Below are positions 1 to 6,962 of a stretch of 15,043 nt of DNA, in pieces. A program made the position numbers and the translations under genes. Origin of the DNA: Ilumatobacteraceae bacterium (GTDB lineage Bacteria > Actinomycetota > Acidimicrobiia > Acidimicrobiales > Ilumatobacteraceae); contig JALRGJ010000017.1 in assembly GCA_023253435.1 (NCBI GenBank), forward strand, positions 1-15,043, written 5' to 3'. Position 1 is the first letter of the stretch. Every line of letters begins with the position of its first letter. Under the pieces are notes generated by a model. It had not been told where the DNA came from and did not search any database. It saw only the letters and a program-made list of their open reading frames with translations.

Positions 1-850
1 TGGCACGGATATTTCAGTGAACGGCATTGTTCCAGAAGGAACCAACTCTCACACGTTTGAGCCACCCCCAAGCGCAGCCGCAACTATTGAAAAGGCCGAT
101 GTGATCTTTATCAATGGTCTTGGTCTAGAAGACCCCACCAAAGACATGGCAGACAAGAATGCAAAGAGCACGGCTGTGTTATGTGAAGTGGGAACAGCGG
201 TGTTGAGCGGGGCCAATTACTTGTATGACTTTTCATTTCCAGAAGCTGGCGGAAAACCAAACCCACATATTTGGACTAACCCGCCAATGGTTCTAGAGAT
301 GATCACCGTGATTCGTGGAGTTCTTTCACTTGTTTCACCATCAAGTATTAAAACTTTGGACGACAACTACGTGAAGTTGTCAATTGCCATCAATGAGTTG
401 AATGACGCAATGAAAAAATCTACTGCAACAGTTCAGCCACTCGATCGGCAATTGCTGACCTACCACGACTCGTTTGCGTACTTTGCAGCCAATTTTGAGT
501 ATGAGGTCATTGGGGCCATCCAACCATCTTCGTTTGAGGAACCATCTCCACAAGACATTGCAGATCTCATTGACCAAGTGAAGGAAAAGAAAGTCAAAGC
601 AGTCTTTGGTAGCGAGGTGTTCCCATCACCTGTGCTGAAGCAAATTGGCAACGAGACCGGTGCTCGTTATATAGATGTGTTGCGAGACGATGATCTTCCT
701 GGCAAGCCAGGAGACCCAGACCATTCATGGCTTGGTCTTATGAAGTTTGACTACATCACCATCATTGAGGCCCTTGGTGGCGATGCATCTGCCGTGAAAG
801 CTGTGAAGGTAAACCTCGGACTTGATGACAAGGCGTATTACCCGCAGTGA
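1..850 (+). CDS. Metal ABC transporter substrate-binding protein (ZnuA/TroA-like), 5' end missing
   Basis: Extracytoplasmic metal-binding protein of a zinc/manganese-type ABC importer (cluster A-I, TroA-like fold). It captures the ion and hands it to the permease encoded downstream. The frame is open to the left edge, and the residues before the GTG at 17 (G-T-D-I-S) continue the family's conserved lead into the first ligand motif. The gene therefore starts upstream and its signal peptide lies outside the window. Counting from the codon at 17, candidate metal ligands are H12 in SHTFEP, H84 in PNPHIWTNP, H150 in YHDSFAYFA and one Asp of the DDD run at 224-226. E200 sits in the conserved FxE..FSP-like segment. 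The third ligand being His resembles zinc-type ZnuA/TroA rather than Mn-type PsaA. No His-rich loop is seen. The stop overlaps the ATPase start by 4 bases (847-850). The family is certain; the metal is not. Confidence 0.93.
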   Translation, partial: GTDISVNGIVPEGTNSHTFEPPPSAAATIEKADVIFINGLGLEDPTKDMADKNAKSTAVLCEVGTAVLSGANYLYDFSFPEAGGKPNPHIWTNPPMVLEMITVIRGVLSLVSPSSIKTLDDNYVKLSIAINELNDAMKKSTATVQPLDRQLLTYHDSFAYFAANFEYEVIGAIQPSSFEEPSPQDIADLIDQVKEKKVKAVFGSEVFPSPVLKQIGNETGARYIDVLRDDDLPGKPGDPDHSWLGLMKFDYITIIEALGGDASAVKAVKVNLGLDDKAYYPQ

Positions 851-1626
851 CCGGAGCTGTTCTTGTTGATTGCGCGCATATCTCTTGCGCGTATGACTCA
901 TCACGTGTTCTGCAAGATGTGCACGTCACCATTCATCAAGGTGATTTCGTTGGTGTAGTAGGACCTTCAGGTTCCGGCAAGACAACGCTTCTCAAAGCAA
1001 TTTTGGGGAGCATCAAACCAGTTGAGGGTCACGTCACAAAAAAGCCGCAACTACGCATGGGATATGTGCCCCAAGTGGAGTCAGTTGATTGGGGGTTTCC
1101 GGTAACGGTGCTCGAAGTGATGGTGATGTCTCGTAGACAGGGAGTGCGGCTACCTCGAATCACAGAGCAAGAACGAGAAGAGGCTCAATTGGTGCTCACT
1201 CGTTTGGGGCTGGCTGGTCTTGAGAATCGTCATATTCGTGAATTGTCTGGTGGGCAACAACAACGTGTCTTTGTTGCCCGCGCTCTTTTCCATAAGCCAG
1301 AGTTGCTTGTTCTTGATGAGCCAACTTCTGGCGTGGATGTAAGAACTCGTCATGAGGTGTTGCATCTTCTTGCAGACTTGCACGATGAGGGAGTTTCCAT
1401 TGTTCTCACCACCCACGATCTCAATGGCCTCGCAGCTCACCTTCCTCGGTTGGTGTGCTTGAACAAGGAAGTGATCGCTGACGGCGCTCCACTAGAAGTT
1501 CTCACTCCACACGTTTTAGAGCGCACCTATGGCGCCCCAATGGAAGTTTTGCAACACGGTGGTATGCCAATTGTCCTTGATAGGGCCGGTGAAGATGTTG
1601 CACGTCGTCTAGGTGAAATGTCGTAA
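847..1626 (+). CDS. Metal ABC transporter ATP-binding protein (ZnuC-like)
   Basis: Cytoplasmic ATPase that powers the metal importer, 259 residues, the usual length for this family. Visible motifs are Walker A GPSGSGKT at 39-46, Q-loop Gln76 in GYVPQ, signature LSGGQQQR at 133-140, Walker B LLVLDEPT at 153-160 and the switch His190 in TTHD. The start is GTG at 847, inside the GTGA overlap with the binding-protein stop, which implies translational coupling. The product is complete, and its stop directly abuts the permease ATG at 1627. Zinc, manganese and iron transporters of this cluster share these motifs, so the substrate is set only by its partners. The function as the ATPase of this importer is near certain. 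Confidence 0.96.
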   Translation: MTGAVLVDCAHISCAYDSSRVLQDVHVTIHQGDFVGVVGPSGSGKTTLLKAILGSIKPVEGHVTKKPQLRMGYVPQVESVDWGFPVTVLEVMVMSRRQGVRLPRITEQEREEAQLVLTRLGLAGLENRHIRELSGGQQQRVFVARALFHKPELLVLDEPTSGVDVRTRHEVLHLLADLHDEGVSIVLTTHDLNGLAAHLPRLVCLNKEVIADGAPLEVLTPHVLERTYGAPMEVLQHGGMPIVLDRAGEDVARRLGEMS

Positions 1627-2478
1627 ATGTTTACAGTCATCGCCTCTCTTACTGAACCATTTGGTTATTCCTTCTTCAGAAACGGACTCATGGTGGCAAC
1701 TCTTGCTGGCGCACTTTGTGGCGTTCTTGGAGTGTTTGTTGTTCTTCGTGGCATGAGCTACATAGGTCACGGTCTCTCTCACGCAGTTTTTGGTGGTGCG
1801 GCTGCATCGGCAGTCATGAAACTGAACTATTTCGTGGGTGCTGGAATCTGGGGAGTTCTCTCTGGTGTGATCATCGGGCGAATTACCCGTCGCAGACTGA
1901 TTGGCGCAGATGCCGCAATTGGTGTTGTCACAACTGCATCTTTTGCTTCAGGATTAGCTCTGCTCAACAGGTACGGCCAAGCAAAGAAGAGTATCGAAGC
2001 TGTTTTGTTTGGCAGTGTTCTTGGAGTGGGGCGCAGTGACATCATTGCAGTGGCGCTTGTAGGGATTCTGACTGTGGGCATCATCGTTGGTCTGTATAGA
2101 CAATTTGTTTTTGCAACGTTTGATCCAGAAGTTGCACAGGTATCGGGAGTGCGAGTAGCCGTAATAGAAGCGGTGTTGATGGGCTTATTGTCACTCACCA
2201 TCTTGGTCACTATGCGAGTGATAGGCACCTTGTTGATCTCCGCATTGCTCGTGATACCTGCATCAATCGCGCGCATGCTGACAAACTCATTTGCAAAGAT
2301 GCTGTGGATTTCTCCCATTATCGGTGCTGTCTCTGCGTTTGTAGGAATGAACTTGGCGTATCACATTGATACTTCTGCAAGTGCAACCATCATCCTGATG
2401 GGAACAGCCATCTTTATTGTGGTGTACGCAGTGACAGGTGTGCGTGGCAGGGCTCGCATTGGCCACGTTCACGTGTAG
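1627..2478 (+). CDS. Metal ABC transporter permease (ZnuB-like, ABC-3 family)
   Basis: Integral membrane channel of the metal importer, 283 residues, with about eight hydrophobic segments from around residue 18 to the C-terminus. Family landmarks include the early LRGMSYIGHGLSHAVFGG stretch (about 41-58) and the GADAAIGVVTTASFASGLAL segment in the middle (about 95-114). A later segment, LLISALLVIPASIARML, follows the pattern seen in ABC-3 permeases. The ATG immediately follows the ATPase TAA with no intervening base, so the three genes form one operon. The protein ends RIGHVHV, a short His-containing tail that could be cytoplasmic. No regulator or metal-responsive operator is visible because the operon promoter lies upstream of the window. 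Confidence 0.94.
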   Translation: MFTVIASLTEPFGYSFFRNGLMVATLAGALCGVLGVFVVLRGMSYIGHGLSHAVFGGAAASAVMKLNYFVGAGIWGVLSGVIIGRITRRRLIGADAAIGVVTTASFASGLALLNRYGQAKKSIEAVLFGSVLGVGRSDIIAVALVGILTVGIIVGLYRQFVFATFDPEVAQVSGVRVAVIEAVLMGLLSLTILVTMRVIGTLLISALLVIPASIARMLTNSFAKMLWISPIIGAVSAFVGMNLAYHIDTSASATIILMGTAIFIVVYAVTGVRGRARIGHVHV

Positions 2479-2483
2479 CGCTA
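2476..2483. repeat. Palindrome TAGCGCTA formed by two convergent stop codons
   Basis: The permease TAG (2476-2478) and the TAG of the convergent minus-strand gene (CTA at 2481-2483) are separated only by CG, giving a perfect 8-base palindrome. There is no room for a classical hairpin plus U-tract terminator between these genes. Confidence 0.7.
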
Positions 2484-3761
2484 ACTATTTGGCAGAGTCC
2501 ACTCCACGCCTGTTGGCGTATCGCGCACCTCAATGTTCAATGCTGAGAAGGTGTCACGAATGAGGTCTGAAAGATCAAATCTTTTTTCTGCACGGACAAC
2601 AGCGCGAACAGAGAGCATTGCTTCTACAAATGGCGCAACAGCTTCCCGGGGATCTTTCACTCCCGACACCGCAGCATCGCCCAGCTGACTAATCATGGAA
2701 CGCAATGCACGTCGGGCTCTGTCAGCAATGTCGCTTTGCAACGTATCGACAGACCAATCTGCGATGGCTTGCTCAAGATCGAGTGCAGCGCGTACTGCGC
2801 CTTCTGCGTCTCTGTGGGAAAGAGAATGGTGAAAGGCATCTTGGTACGCATGTAGAGCCTCTTCTAAAGAAGTCAGAACTGGTACCGCAGGATCTGCTTG
2901 TATTTTTGTTACTTCTACGACGGTGGTGGAGGAATCTGTCTCACCTGAGAGCAGTGGCCATGGATTTCTTAATTGTGCAAGAGGAATTGTGGAGCCAGAG
3001 GAGTATGTGTATGAATTACCACGTAGTCGGATTGTGACTGTTCCATTTCCAGTGACGGTGGCCAATTCCTCAGTGAGATCAATCACGAGAGCAGTGTGTT
3101 CATCGATTCCGAGTACATAGGTATCTGTGGGAAGCATTGATTCAAAGAGCAGCAGACGAGTTTCCCCTAAGTAGCAAAAACGCGTGTCGTGGTGTCCACC
3201 CTCTTGATTGTCGTAGTGGGGAATGACGGCCGCATTAACACCAATTGTTCCGAGAATATTGAGACCTTCTAGAAGCTCTACATCTTGGCCAACTTTGTAG
3301 ATCTCGTACACAGGAACTGTGGCGCTGCCAAGCGTGAGCGCGGCAGCGGATGCGAAAGTCACAACTCCGCCATTTTGTAACTTGTCCGCAATTAGTCGTG
3401 CAACAGGTGATCCACTCCATTGACGCAGCGCATATGTGGGAGAGCCTGGTCCCGCAAAAACATATGAAGAAGTTTCTAATGCTCGAAGTCCTCGCTCTAT
3501 CTGTACGGGATCTGCCGGGATATGGGTGTCATGAAGGCGGACGAGCCCGGCAATCTCAATATCAATATTGACGGAAGTCTTGAAATACTCTTTCGCGCGA
3601 GCGGCTAACTCGGGTGCATTTTCTTGAAAGCCGTACGGAGTGTCGAGCACCACTGCGGATACAGGTGATGGAAGTTTTGAAACTAGTTGTCTGTGAGTAG
3701 TGACCATGGTGGGCGCGGTTTCACCGGAACCCATGATGGTGAGAATGCGAGGAAGATTCAT
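2481..3761 (-). CDS. S51-peptidase/type 1 glutamine amidotransferase-like protein with CysRS-type C-terminal domain
   Basis: A 426-residue two-part protein of unknown role. Residues 1-235 resemble the peptidase S51/cyanophycinase fold: ILTIMGSGE at 6-14, a Gly-rich AGPGSPTYAL at 103-112, a presumed nucleophile elbow around Ser138 (TFASAAALTLG), PHYDNQEGGHHDTRF at 181-195 and GIDEHTALVID at 218-228. The last motif is close to the cyanophycinase IDExTALVV signature. The canonical GxSxG is replaced by FASAA, so peptidase activity is uncertain. Residues about 296-426 are helical. They end in a stretch (FDLSDLIRDTF, then RDTPTGVEW at 413-421) that matches the pattern at the C-terminus of cysteinyl-tRNA synthetases, although no catalytic CysRS part is present. 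The ATG at 3761 overlaps the upstream hydrolase stop (ATGA), with no good ribosome binding site of its own, so coupling is likely. Cytoplasmic; no signal peptide. The substrate cannot be named from sequence. Confidence 0.85.
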   Translation of the reverse strand: MNLPRILTIMGSGETAPTMVTTHRQLVSKLPSPVSAVVLDTPYGFQENAPELAARAKEYFKTSVNIDIEIAGLVRLHDTHIPADPVQIERGLRALETSSYVFAGPGSPTYALRQWSGSPVARLIADKLQNGGVVTFASAAALTLGSATVPVYEIYKVGQDVELLEGLNILGTIGVNAAVIPHYDNQEGGHHDTRFCYLGETRLLLFESMLPTDTYVLGIDEHTALVIDLTEELATVTGNGTVTIRLRGNSYTYSSGSTIPLAQLRNPWPLLSGETDSSTTVVEVTKIQADPAVPVLTSLEEALHAYQDAFHHSLSHRDAEGAVRAALDLEQAIADWSVDTLQSDIADRARRALRSMISQLGDAAVSGVKDPREAVAPFVEAMLSVRAVVRAEKRFDLSDLIRDTFSALNIEVRDTPTGVEWTLPNS

Positions 3762-4645
3762 GAGAAGAATCCCGAAGATATTGCATCGTCTACGACGGCA
3801 GCAAAGCGTTCTGGAAATTGTGCATGAAGATCATGATCCGCAGGGATAAACCACTCAACTCGTATATGTTGCAACTCAGACATCGCAACGCTTAGTTGTT
3901 GACGTTTTGACGCGGTATGTGGATCTTCCGACTTTGATGCTGGGGTGAAAAGCACAGGGCGAGTGATGCGAGGCCAGAGTTGAGAGGGTGTGTGTTCCCA
4001 TAGGCCGCGCAACACTTTGAGGTGCCTAGCGAGAGTCAGCCACGGACGAATGGTGCCGTCTGGCAACTTTTCCATGTTGTGCATTTGGCCATCGATACCT
4101 TCTTCACTCCAGTCTGGGTGAGCAGCGCGAATATATGAACGCAGTTTTTCGTATTTCATTCCCTCAAGTAACGGTGGACTTAAAGTGCGCGCACATTCTT
4201 CCCAGTCGGGAAATGCGGTGGAGAGTTCAATAGTTCCACCGTCTACAGCAACAGCACCTCGAATTAGTTCAGGAAACGCGTGCGCAACTTCAACAACAAT
4301 GTTGCCTCCCCATGATTGACCGATGATCAACGGCTGATTCCATTTGGGTTGGCCCTGTGCAAGAGCTTTCAAGACATCGGCAATGTCAGCCGCAATTTCC
4401 GACATGGAGTAACCATGATCTGGCTTGTCACTTTTACCGTGACCTCGAAGATCGATGGCAGTTACGGCATGTCCCATGCGTACAAGTTGTTTGGCCGGGC
4501 CATCCCAGAGTCGGGCGTTAGAGGCGAGTCCGTGAATGAGCAAAATAGGTATCCCGGGTGATGAATGCACCGACGACCATTCCAAAAGGGACAAGTTGAT
4601 CCCATCGCGCACCTGAATGGAGAGTGGGCGAGGCGTGAGATCCAT
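3758..4645 (-). CDS. Alpha/beta-fold hydrolase
   Basis: Soluble 295-residue alpha/beta hydrolase, probably an esterase, lactonase or C-C bond hydrolase. The oxyanion-hole motif LLIHGLASNARLW starts near residue 36. The nucleophile elbow is GQSWGG at 109-114 with Ser111. The DLRGHGKSD block at 65-73 is typical of the family, and the catalytic His is H271 or H274 in ADHDLHAQFPE. The acid residue is probably in the segment after strand six (PASKSEDP, about 235-242). The ATG at 4645 is chosen because the family alignment begins within a few residues. The gene before the ATG lacks a strong ribosome binding site. It heads a two-gene minus-strand unit with the S51-like gene and is divergent from the F420-type oxidoreductase. 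The substrate is unknown. Confidence 0.93.
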   Translation of the reverse strand: MDLTPRPLSIQVRDGINLSLLEWSSVHSSPGIPILLIHGLASNARLWDGPAKQLVRMGHAVTAIDLRGHGKSDKPDHGYSMSEIAADIADVLKALAQGQPKWNQPLIIGQSWGGNIVVEVAHAFPELIRGAVAVDGGTIELSTAFPDWEECARTLSPPLLEGMKYEKLRSYIRAAHPDWSEEGIDGQMHNMEKLPDGTIRPWLTLARHLKVLRGLWEHTPSQLWPRITRPVLFTPASKSEDPHTASKRQQLSVAMSELQHIRVEWFIPADHDLHAQFPERFAAVVDDAISSGFFS

Positions 4646-4740
4646 GCCCGTAGTGTCGCACCGATATGGCCATTTGGCTCACGAGTGGCAAGAAGTCATG
4701 GCTGGGTCGTAGGGTTTGAGCAGTTATCCAAGGGGGAAAC
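4646..4740. promoter_or_regulatory. Divergent intergenic region with strong ribosome binding site for the plus-strand gene
   Basis: The 95 bases between the divergent hydrolase and oxidoreductase genes must hold the promoters of both units. The plus-strand gene has a clear purine-rich ribosome binding site (AAGGGGGAAAC just before the ATG at 4741). I cannot pick out convincing -35/-10 boxes or an operator by eye. Confidence 0.5.
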
Positions 4741-5793
4741 ATGAAGTTGTCAATGGGAATCAACTACGCAGGTGGGTTCAAAGAAGCTGTCGACCGCGTA
4801 GTCCAGCTTGAAAAGGCCGGACTTGATCAAGTGTGGGTTGCCGAGGCGTACAGCTTCGATGCCATTTCTCAGATTGGTTATTTGGCTGCAAAGACAAACC
4901 GAGTAGAGATTGGTACCGGCATTGTCAATGTGTATTCCCGTACGGCTGCACTCATGGCAATGACTGCTGCAGGTTGTGACTATGTGTCCGATGGACGATT
5001 CATTTTGGGTCTTGGAGCTTCTGGTCCACAGGTGATTGAAGGATTCCACGGAGTTCCTTACGACAAACCAATGCAACGCATTAAGGAATACATCGAAGTG
5101 TGTCGAAAGGTGTGGGCACGTGAAGAAGCATTGCAGTACGACGGAAAAACGGTTCAGGTGCCGTTGCCACAAGGGCAAGGAACAGGTCTTGGTAAGGCGT
5201 TAAAGATCATTAATCACCCAGTTCGTAAAGACATTCCCATTTGGTGGGCATCGCTGAAAGACAAGAGCGTTGAAGCCACAGCGGAGATGGCTGATGGTTG
5301 GTTGCCCATCATGTTTTATCCAGAGCGTTACCACAATGTGTGGGGTGATCAACTCAAGGCCGGTCTTGCAAAGCGTGACCCAAACAGAAACCGTTTGGAG
5401 ATCTCTGCAGGAGGAATGTTGGCAATTGATGAATCACTCACCGGCGATGCGCAAACCAAGATTCTCGATATGGCGCGCCCCAATATGGCTCTCTACGTAG
5501 GTGGTATGGGCGCCCGAGGAAAGAACTTCTATAACGACATTTGTCGTGACTACGGCTTTGAAAAAGAAGCAGTTGAGATTCAAGATCTGTATCTCGATGG
5601 CAAGAAAGACGAAGCAGCCGGCAAAATTCCTGCGGAGTGGATCGCTAATGCAAACTTGGTGGGATCACCTGGATTCATTAAAGAGCGCGTTGCTGCATAT
5701 AAAGAGGCTGGCGTTACGGTTCTCTCGGTTAACCCAATTGGCCCAGATCCTGTGGGTCAAATTGAAAAACTTCGCAGCATTATCGACGGCTGA
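4741..5793 (+). CDS. LLM-class F420-dependent oxidoreductase (Rv3520c-like)
   Basis: A 350-residue luciferase-like (TIM barrel) flavin/deazaflavin oxidoreductase. It has the order of motifs seen in actinobacterial F420-using members: MGINYAGGF at the N-terminus, AGLDQVWVAEAY at 26-37, VEIGTGIVNVYSRTAA at 55-70, then DGRFILGLGASGPQVIEGFHG at 84-104. The block ADGWLPIMFYP lies mid-protein. The C-terminal part carries VGSPGFIKERVAAYKEAGV, which fits the end of the barrel. Length and motif order resemble the mycobacterial Rv3520c family. The cofactor is inferred from family membership, because FMN-using monooxygenases share the fold. It starts at ATG 4741 behind a strong ribosome binding site and is 2 bases upstream of the serine esterase gene, so the two are probably co-transcribed. 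The substrate is unknown; mycobacterial relatives are discussed in lipid or steroid metabolism. Confidence 0.93.
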   Translation: MKLSMGINYAGGFKEAVDRVVQLEKAGLDQVWVAEAYSFDAISQIGYLAAKTNRVEIGTGIVNVYSRTAALMAMTAAGCDYVSDGRFILGLGASGPQVIEGFHGVPYDKPMQRIKEYIEVCRKVWAREEALQYDGKTVQVPLPQGQGTGLGKALKIINHPVRKDIPIWWASLKDKSVEATAEMADGWLPIMFYPERYHNVWGDQLKAGLAKRDPNRNRLEISAGGMLAIDESLTGDAQTKILDMARPNMALYVGGMGARGKNFYNDICRDYGFEKEAVEIQDLYLDGKKDEAAGKIPAEWIANANLVGSPGFIKERVAAYKEAGVTVLSVNPIGPDPVGQIEKLRSIIDG

Positions 5794-5795
5794 TC

Positions 5796-6962
5796 GTGTC
5801 AGTGCTCACTGTTGACAAAGTTGCTCCCGGTTGGGAGTTAGTTCGTGATGCTTTTCTTCAAGGGTTCACCAACAATGAAGAACACGGTGCTCAAGTTGCT
5901 GTGTATCACAAGGGGCAATGTGTCGTTGACTTAGTTGGAGGATGGCGCGATAGAGATCACACGATTCCGTATAGCGAAGATGCCCTGCAATTGGTGTTCT
6001 CCACCACTAAGGGAATTGCCTCAATTGCAGTGGCGATGTGTGTTGAGCGAGGGCTCCTTGACTACTCGGAAAAAGTGAGCGCCTACTGGCCGGAATTTGC
6101 TGCTGGTGGAAAACAAAATGTCACTGTTGCGCAGTTGTTGTCTCATCGTGCTGGTTTGTATTCGGTAGAGGGTGATATCACTCTTGAAGAAGCCTTGCAC
6201 TGGGACACCATTACATCTCGCTTAGCCGAAATGTCGCCGTTATTGCCGATTGATTCCACTCACGGATATCACGCGATTACTTTTGGCTGGCTTGCAGGAG
6301 AACTTGTTCGTCGTGTTACTGGTCTGAGTGTCGGTGAGTTTGTTCAACAACACATCGCTGGTCCGTTGAATGCTGAGTTTTTCATTGGATTGCCAGAGCA
6401 GCATGATTCACGAGTTGCGCGTTTAATGGCGCATCCCATTCCAAAATTTCCACCCGATGTAGCAAAGCTGATGTTTGAAAGAAGTGGACCAGGCACAAAG
6501 GGGGAGCGCGCTCTCAGTTTGAATGGTTCATTTGGCAACGGAGTATTCAATAAGTCTGAGGTGCACAGAGCACAAGTGCCAGGTGCAAATGGCATTGGGA
6601 ATGCACGATCCATCGCGCGAATTTATGCCGCCACAATTGGCGATGTAGATGGCGTCCGTTTGCTGAACGATCACACCCGTGAATTGGCAACTACCCGGAA
6701 TACTCCCGATGGCGAGATGGATGCTGTTCTCATTTCACCCACTGTGTTTGGCATGGGATTCATGTTGCATAGTTCTGAATCTTGGTACACAAGTGAATCG
6801 GCGTTTGGTCACAACGGGGCTGGAGGATCAGTTGCTTTTGCAGATCCCTCACTGCATTTAGGTTTTTGTTACGCCATGAACACCATGATGACAGTGGCTG
6901 ATGGCGATCCGAGGCGTCAGCGTCTTACTGAGGCCGCTGGTCGTTGTGCAGCCTCTTTCTGA
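5796..6962 (+). CDS. Serine hydrolase of the beta-lactamase (class C/EstB-like esterase) family
   Basis: A 388-residue member of the beta-lactamase-related serine hydrolases (Pfam Beta-lactamase). Such proteins with this motif set are usually esterases, not antibiotic hydrolases. The catalytic SxxK is STTK at 69-72. The second motif is YHA at 158-160, in HGYHAITFGWLAGEL, where penicillin-binding proteins have YxN. The third is HNG at 339-341, followed by AGGS, in place of KTG. No signal peptide is visible, which favours an intracellular esterase. The start is GTG at 5796, two bases after the oxidoreductase stop; a second GTG lies two codons later. The final 38 bases overlap the 3' end of the convergent MFS gene. 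The substrate may be an ester or lactone intermediate handled with its neighbour, but that is inference. Confidence 0.92.
   Translation: MSVLTVDKVAPGWELVRDAFLQGFTNNEEHGAQVAVYHKGQCVVDLVGGWRDRDHTIPYSEDALQLVFSTTKGIASIAVAMCVERGLLDYSEKVSAYWPEFAAGGKQNVTVAQLLSHRAGLYSVEGDITLEEALHWDTITSRLAEMSPLLPIDSTHGYHAITFGWLAGELVRRVTGLSVGEFVQQHIAGPLNAEFFIGLPEQHDSRVARLMAHPIPKFPPDVAKLMFERSGPGTKGERALSLNGSFGNGVFNKSEVHRAQVPGANGIGNARSIARIYAATIGDVDGVRLLNDHTRELATTRNTPDGEMDAVLISPTVFGMGFMLHSSESWYTSESAFGHNGAGGSVAFADPSLHLGFCYAMNTMMTVADGDPRRQRLTEAAGRCAASF

Noticed and set aside
1827..2318. A 163-codon minus-strand open frame opposite the permease.
   Set aside because: Low-complexity Thr/Ala/Pro/Ile composition mirrors the hydrophobic codons of the permease on the other strand; no family features and no ribosome binding site.
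4750..5178. A 142-codon minus-strand open frame opposite the F420-type oxidoreductase.
   Set aside because: No recognisable domain, biased composition, and complete overlap with a clearly conserved gene.
5796..6962. Annotation as an antibiotic-resistance beta-lactamase.
   Set aside because: The YxN and KTG motifs are replaced by YHA and HNG and no signal peptide is visible, which fits EstB-like esterases rather than periplasmic or secreted beta-lactamases.
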